Shown here: positions 50,201-52,344 of the stretch, one piece after another | Position numbering within the stretch: position 1 is the first letter of the stretch | Layout of the letters: every line of letters begins with the position of its first letter | NCBI GenBank assembly: GCA_025359085.1 | Contig: JANYHL010000068.1 | Location: 1 to 52,344, forward strand | DNA length: 52,344 nucleotides | Direction of reading: 5' to 3' | Source: Gammaproteobacteria bacterium | Lineage (GTDB): Bacteria > Pseudomonadota > Gammaproteobacteria > Burkholderiales > Burkholderiaceae_C | Made by a program: the position numbers and the translations under genes | The notes under the pieces: model-generated | Seen by the model: only the letters and a program-made list of their open reading frames with translations | Databases searched by the model: none | What the model was told of the DNA's origin: nothing

Positions 50201-50926
50201 ATGAAGACCAAACAAATTTCCAGCACCCTGCTGGCTTGCCTCGGCGTAAACGGAATTCGACCCGTTCTACCCGTAACTTTTCAGGATCGAAAGATAAGCG
50301 GTTGCGCTCGTTTGAGAAAAACCGCCGCCGGGATGAAAACGGTTTTTCTGGCTTTTGCGCTGGCGGTGGGCGCTGCCTGCACAGCGACTGCCGCCCCTTT
50401 GACCATCAATACCGGTACCTCGTGGCTCGCGACCAATGCGCTGCCAGTTTCCACCTGGAACACTGATCCATTATTCAACACGACCGGCTGGATCAACGCC
50501 GTCGACCAACTGCGCCCTGAGTGCGCTATTGCGCCATGCATCTGGTACGACGGACAATTTTCGAGCACCCAATTCGTTTGGCTGAGAAAGACGTTCACAC
50601 TATCGGATCCCGTATCGACCGCCTTCCTTAACGGAGGCGCCGACGATGACGCCCTGGTCTACCTGAACGGCACTCTCGTGGTAAACGACAGTGACGGGTT
50701 CGCCACAGGTTTCGGACCGCTCGACGTTGCGGCATTGCTCGTCCAGGGTGTCAACCTGATTGCAGTGGCGGCTTCGGACAATTTCGCCGTGTTTGGACAA
50801 AACCACGCTTTTTTGGCGTCACTGGAGATACAAACCGCAACCCAGCAGGTCCCCGAGCCAGCTTCCCTCGCCCTGCTTGGCATCGGCCTGGCCGGTCTCG
50901 CCGGGATGCGCCGCCGCAAGACTTGA
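50201..50926 (+). CDS. PEP-CTERM sorting-domain protein 2, with two candidate starts
   Basis: From ATG 50201 (GGGAGG upstream) the product is 241 residues and starts MKTKQISSTLLACLG, which looks like a signal peptide that breaks off. A second signal-like start, MKTVFLAFALAVGAACTATA, begins at ATG 50333 and is followed by the mature domain, but it lacks a good ribosome site. A 132-bp insertion separating a signal start from its gene would explain this. The mature part has a jelly-roll-like stretch (FLNGGADDDALVYLNGTLVV) and a sorting signal VPEPASLALLGIGLAGLAGM then RRRK, for exosortase. It lies behind a strong sigma-54 promoter. Confidence 0.82.
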   Translation: MKTKQISSTLLACLGVNGIRPVLPVTFQDRKISGCARLRKTAAGMKTVFLAFALAVGAACTATAAPLTINTGTSWLATNALPVSTWNTDPLFNTTGWINAVDQLRPECAIAPCIWYDGQFSSTQFVWLRKTFTLSDPVSTAFLNGGADDDALVYLNGTLVVNDSDGFATGFGPLDVAALLVQGVNLIAVAASDNFAVFGQNHAFLASLEIQTATQQVPEPASLALLGIGLAGLAGMRRRKT

Positions 50927-50984
50927 TCCAAGTGAAAACCGAAACTCTTTACACCCTCACGGCGGCCATTGGCCACCGTTTTTG

Positions 50985-52148
50985 CTATTTTCCGCCCAGA
51001 CCCATGGCCCGCGTAATCACTTCTTTCATGATTTCGTTGGTGCCGCCGTAGATGCGCTGCGGGCGCGCGTCCACGTAGGCGCGCGTGATCGGGTATTCCC
51101 ACATGTAGCCATAGCCGCCAAACAGCTGCACGCACTCGTCCATCACTTTGCACTGCAAATCGCTGCACCAGTACTTGGTCATGCTGGCGGTCGCGGTGTC
51201 CAGCGTATTCGTCATCAGGAGCTCGGTGCATTTGTCAATAAACACCTGCGCGATCTGGACCTCGGTCTGCAATTCCGCCAGGGTAAAACGCGTGTTCTGG
51301 AACGCGGCCACCGGTTGACCGAACACTTTGCGCTCCTTGACGTAAGCCACCGTCCAATCGATGGCGGCCTGCGACGCGGCAATGGCACCAATCGCAATTT
51401 GCAGACGCTCCCAGGGCAGTTGCTCCATCAAGCAAATAAACCCCCGGTTCTCATGCGCCGCCCCGCCCAGCAGGTTGTCAGCCGGGACGCGCACATTGTC
51501 AAAAAACAGCTCTGAGGTGTCCTGGGCTTTCATGCCCATTTTTTTCAAGCGTTGGCCCACCGTAAAGCCTGGCATGCCACGCTCCACCAGCAACAAACTG
51601 GTGCCCTTGGCGCCTGCGGCCGGGTTGGTCTTGGCCACCACAATCACCAGATCGGCGTGCCAGCCGTTGGTAATGAAGGTCTTGCTGCCATTGAGCAGGT
51701 AGCTGCCGTCACTTTGCACAATGGCGGTGGCCTTGATACCCTGCAGGTCCGAGCCCGCGGCCGGCTCGCTCATGGCGATGGCGCCGATCATCTCGCCGCT
51801 GGCCAGTTTGGGCAGGTATTTTTGCTTTTGCTCTTGTGTGCCGTAATGCAGCAAATAGGGGGCCACGATTTCACTGTGCAAACCGTAGCCAATGCCGGTG
51901 AAGCCGGCACGCCCAATTTCTTCCAGTTGCACCACCGAAAACAGTTTGTCGGCGCCAGCGCCACCGTATTCTTCCGGCATCGCCATGCATAAAAAGCCGT
52001 TTTCACCGGCTTTGTTCCAGACCGCCCGATCCACATAGCCTTGCTCCTCCCAAGCCGCGTGAAATGGCGCAATTTCCTTGTCGATAAAACGACGAAAGCT
52101 GTCGCGAAAGGCTTCGTGGTCGGGGGTAAAAAGGGTTCTCTGGATCAT
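50985..52148 (-). CDS. Acyl-CoA dehydrogenase
   Basis: A 387-residue flavoenzyme of fatty-acid or related acyl-CoA beta-oxidation. FAD and substrate motifs: IGAIAMSEPAAGSDLQGIKA, YLLNGSKTFITNGWHADLVI, VFGQPVAAFQNTRFTLAELQ and QRIYGGTNEIMKEVITRAMG, with the conserved YGGTNE element. It is divergent from a thiolase gene starting 127 bp away, suggesting a shared degradation pathway. Chain-length specificity cannot be assigned. A fragment of a paralogue's last codons lies at 49799. Confidence 0.94.
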   Translation of the reverse strand: MIQRTLFTPDHEAFRDSFRRFIDKEIAPFHAAWEEQGYVDRAVWNKAGENGFLCMAMPEEYGGAGADKLFSVVQLEEIGRAGFTGIGYGLHSEIVAPYLLHYGTQEQKQKYLPKLASGEMIGAIAMSEPAAGSDLQGIKATAIVQSDGSYLLNGSKTFITNGWHADLVIVVAKTNPAAGAKGTSLLLVERGMPGFTVGQRLKKMGMKAQDTSELFFDNVRVPADNLLGGAAHENRGFICLMEQLPWERLQIAIGAIAASQAAIDWTVAYVKERKVFGQPVAAFQNTRFTLAELQTEVQIAQVFIDKCTELLMTNTLDTATASMTKYWCSDLQCKVMDECVQLFGGYGYMWEYPITRAYVDARPQRIYGGTNEIMKEVITRAMGLGGK

Positions 52149-52275
52149 GTCGTCACCTGGTTAACAAGAATGAGACTATTTATACAAAGCAATCGCTTTG
52201 CGAAAAGCAATATACTGCATTCTGACCATCCCCCGTACCTCATTTTTTTGAAATTGATTTTCAATTGGAGACCCC

Positions 52276-52344
52276 ATGACTGAAGCATTTGTGTATGACG
52301 CTATCCGCACGCCGCGCGGCAAAGGCAAAAAAGACGGTAGCCTG
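52276..52344 (+). CDS. Acetyl-CoA acyltransferase (thiolase), 3' end outside window
   Basis: Only the first 23 codons are present: MTEAFVYDAIRTPRGKGKKD GSL. AFVYDAIRTPRGKGKKDGSL is the typical N-terminus of FadA-type acetyl-CoA C-acyltransferases. GGAG lies eight bases before the ATG. Divergent from the acyl-CoA dehydrogenase, it probably belongs to the same beta-oxidation unit. Confidence 0.85.
   Translation, partial: MTEAFVYDAIRTPRGKGKKDGSL

Overview
The window looks like chromosomal DNA of a betaproteobacterium of the Burkholderiales, most likely a Comamonadaceae member close to Rhodoferax/Polaromonas. This rests on the high-GC coding style, the rimP-nusA-infB-rbfA-truB-typA order, the tgpA/mltB/smpB neighbourhood, the PEP-CTERM proteins and the multiheme cytochromes. 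No tRNA, rRNA or CRISPR array was seen. The taxonomic call is inference from reading, not from a search.

Layout: (1) 1-2690, a DUF58 protein and a TgpA-type transglutaminase. (2) 2617-7375, a duplicated tgpA-tail/mltB segment flanking an SOS cassette (umuD-cho-umuC behind a LexA box) and mobile-element debris; only the right-hand mltB copy is intact. (3) 7982-10395, smpB, then a lipoprotein, an ECF sigma factor and its membrane anti-sigma factor. (4) 10397-12411, a hydroxyisobutyryl-CoA hydrolase and an EamA exporter. (5) 12485-20989, the minus-strand translation/transcription operon rimP-nusA-infB-rbfA-truB-typA. (6) 21165-30898, an M16 protease, fabI, a large PLP amino-acid decarboxylase, nfeD-qmcA, murJ and rpsT. 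(7) 31178-39863, argD-argF, two small secreted proteins, an OmpR/EnvZ pair, a YgiQ radical SAM protein and a monoheme cytochrome c. (8) 40412-46130, a respiratory and regulatory island: sigma-54 promoter, CheY-like regulator, nonaheme membrane cytochrome c, diheme cytochrome b, then convergently an NtrC-type sigma-54 activator and a histidine kinase whose periplasmic sensor carries heme c motifs. (9) 46289-52344, an oxidoreductase, an acyltransferase, two PEP-CTERM proteins each behind a sigma-54-type promoter, an acyl-CoA dehydrogenase and the start of a thiolase.

Two themes stand out. First, the redox island reads as one circuit: a c-heme sensor kinase and a sigma-54 activator next to a sigma-54 promoter that drives a nine-heme/cytochrome b quinol-oxidising module. 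Second, short dispersed repeats have been accepted inside protein-coding genes. One family (about 45-60 bp, core CGGGGGCTAGAGCC) occurs nine times and lies in frame in mltB, the SIMPL gene, ygiQ, truB, murJ and the hydroxyisobutyryl-CoA hydrolase. A second family (about 75 bp) forms the N-terminal extensions of TruB (two tandem copies) and ArgF.
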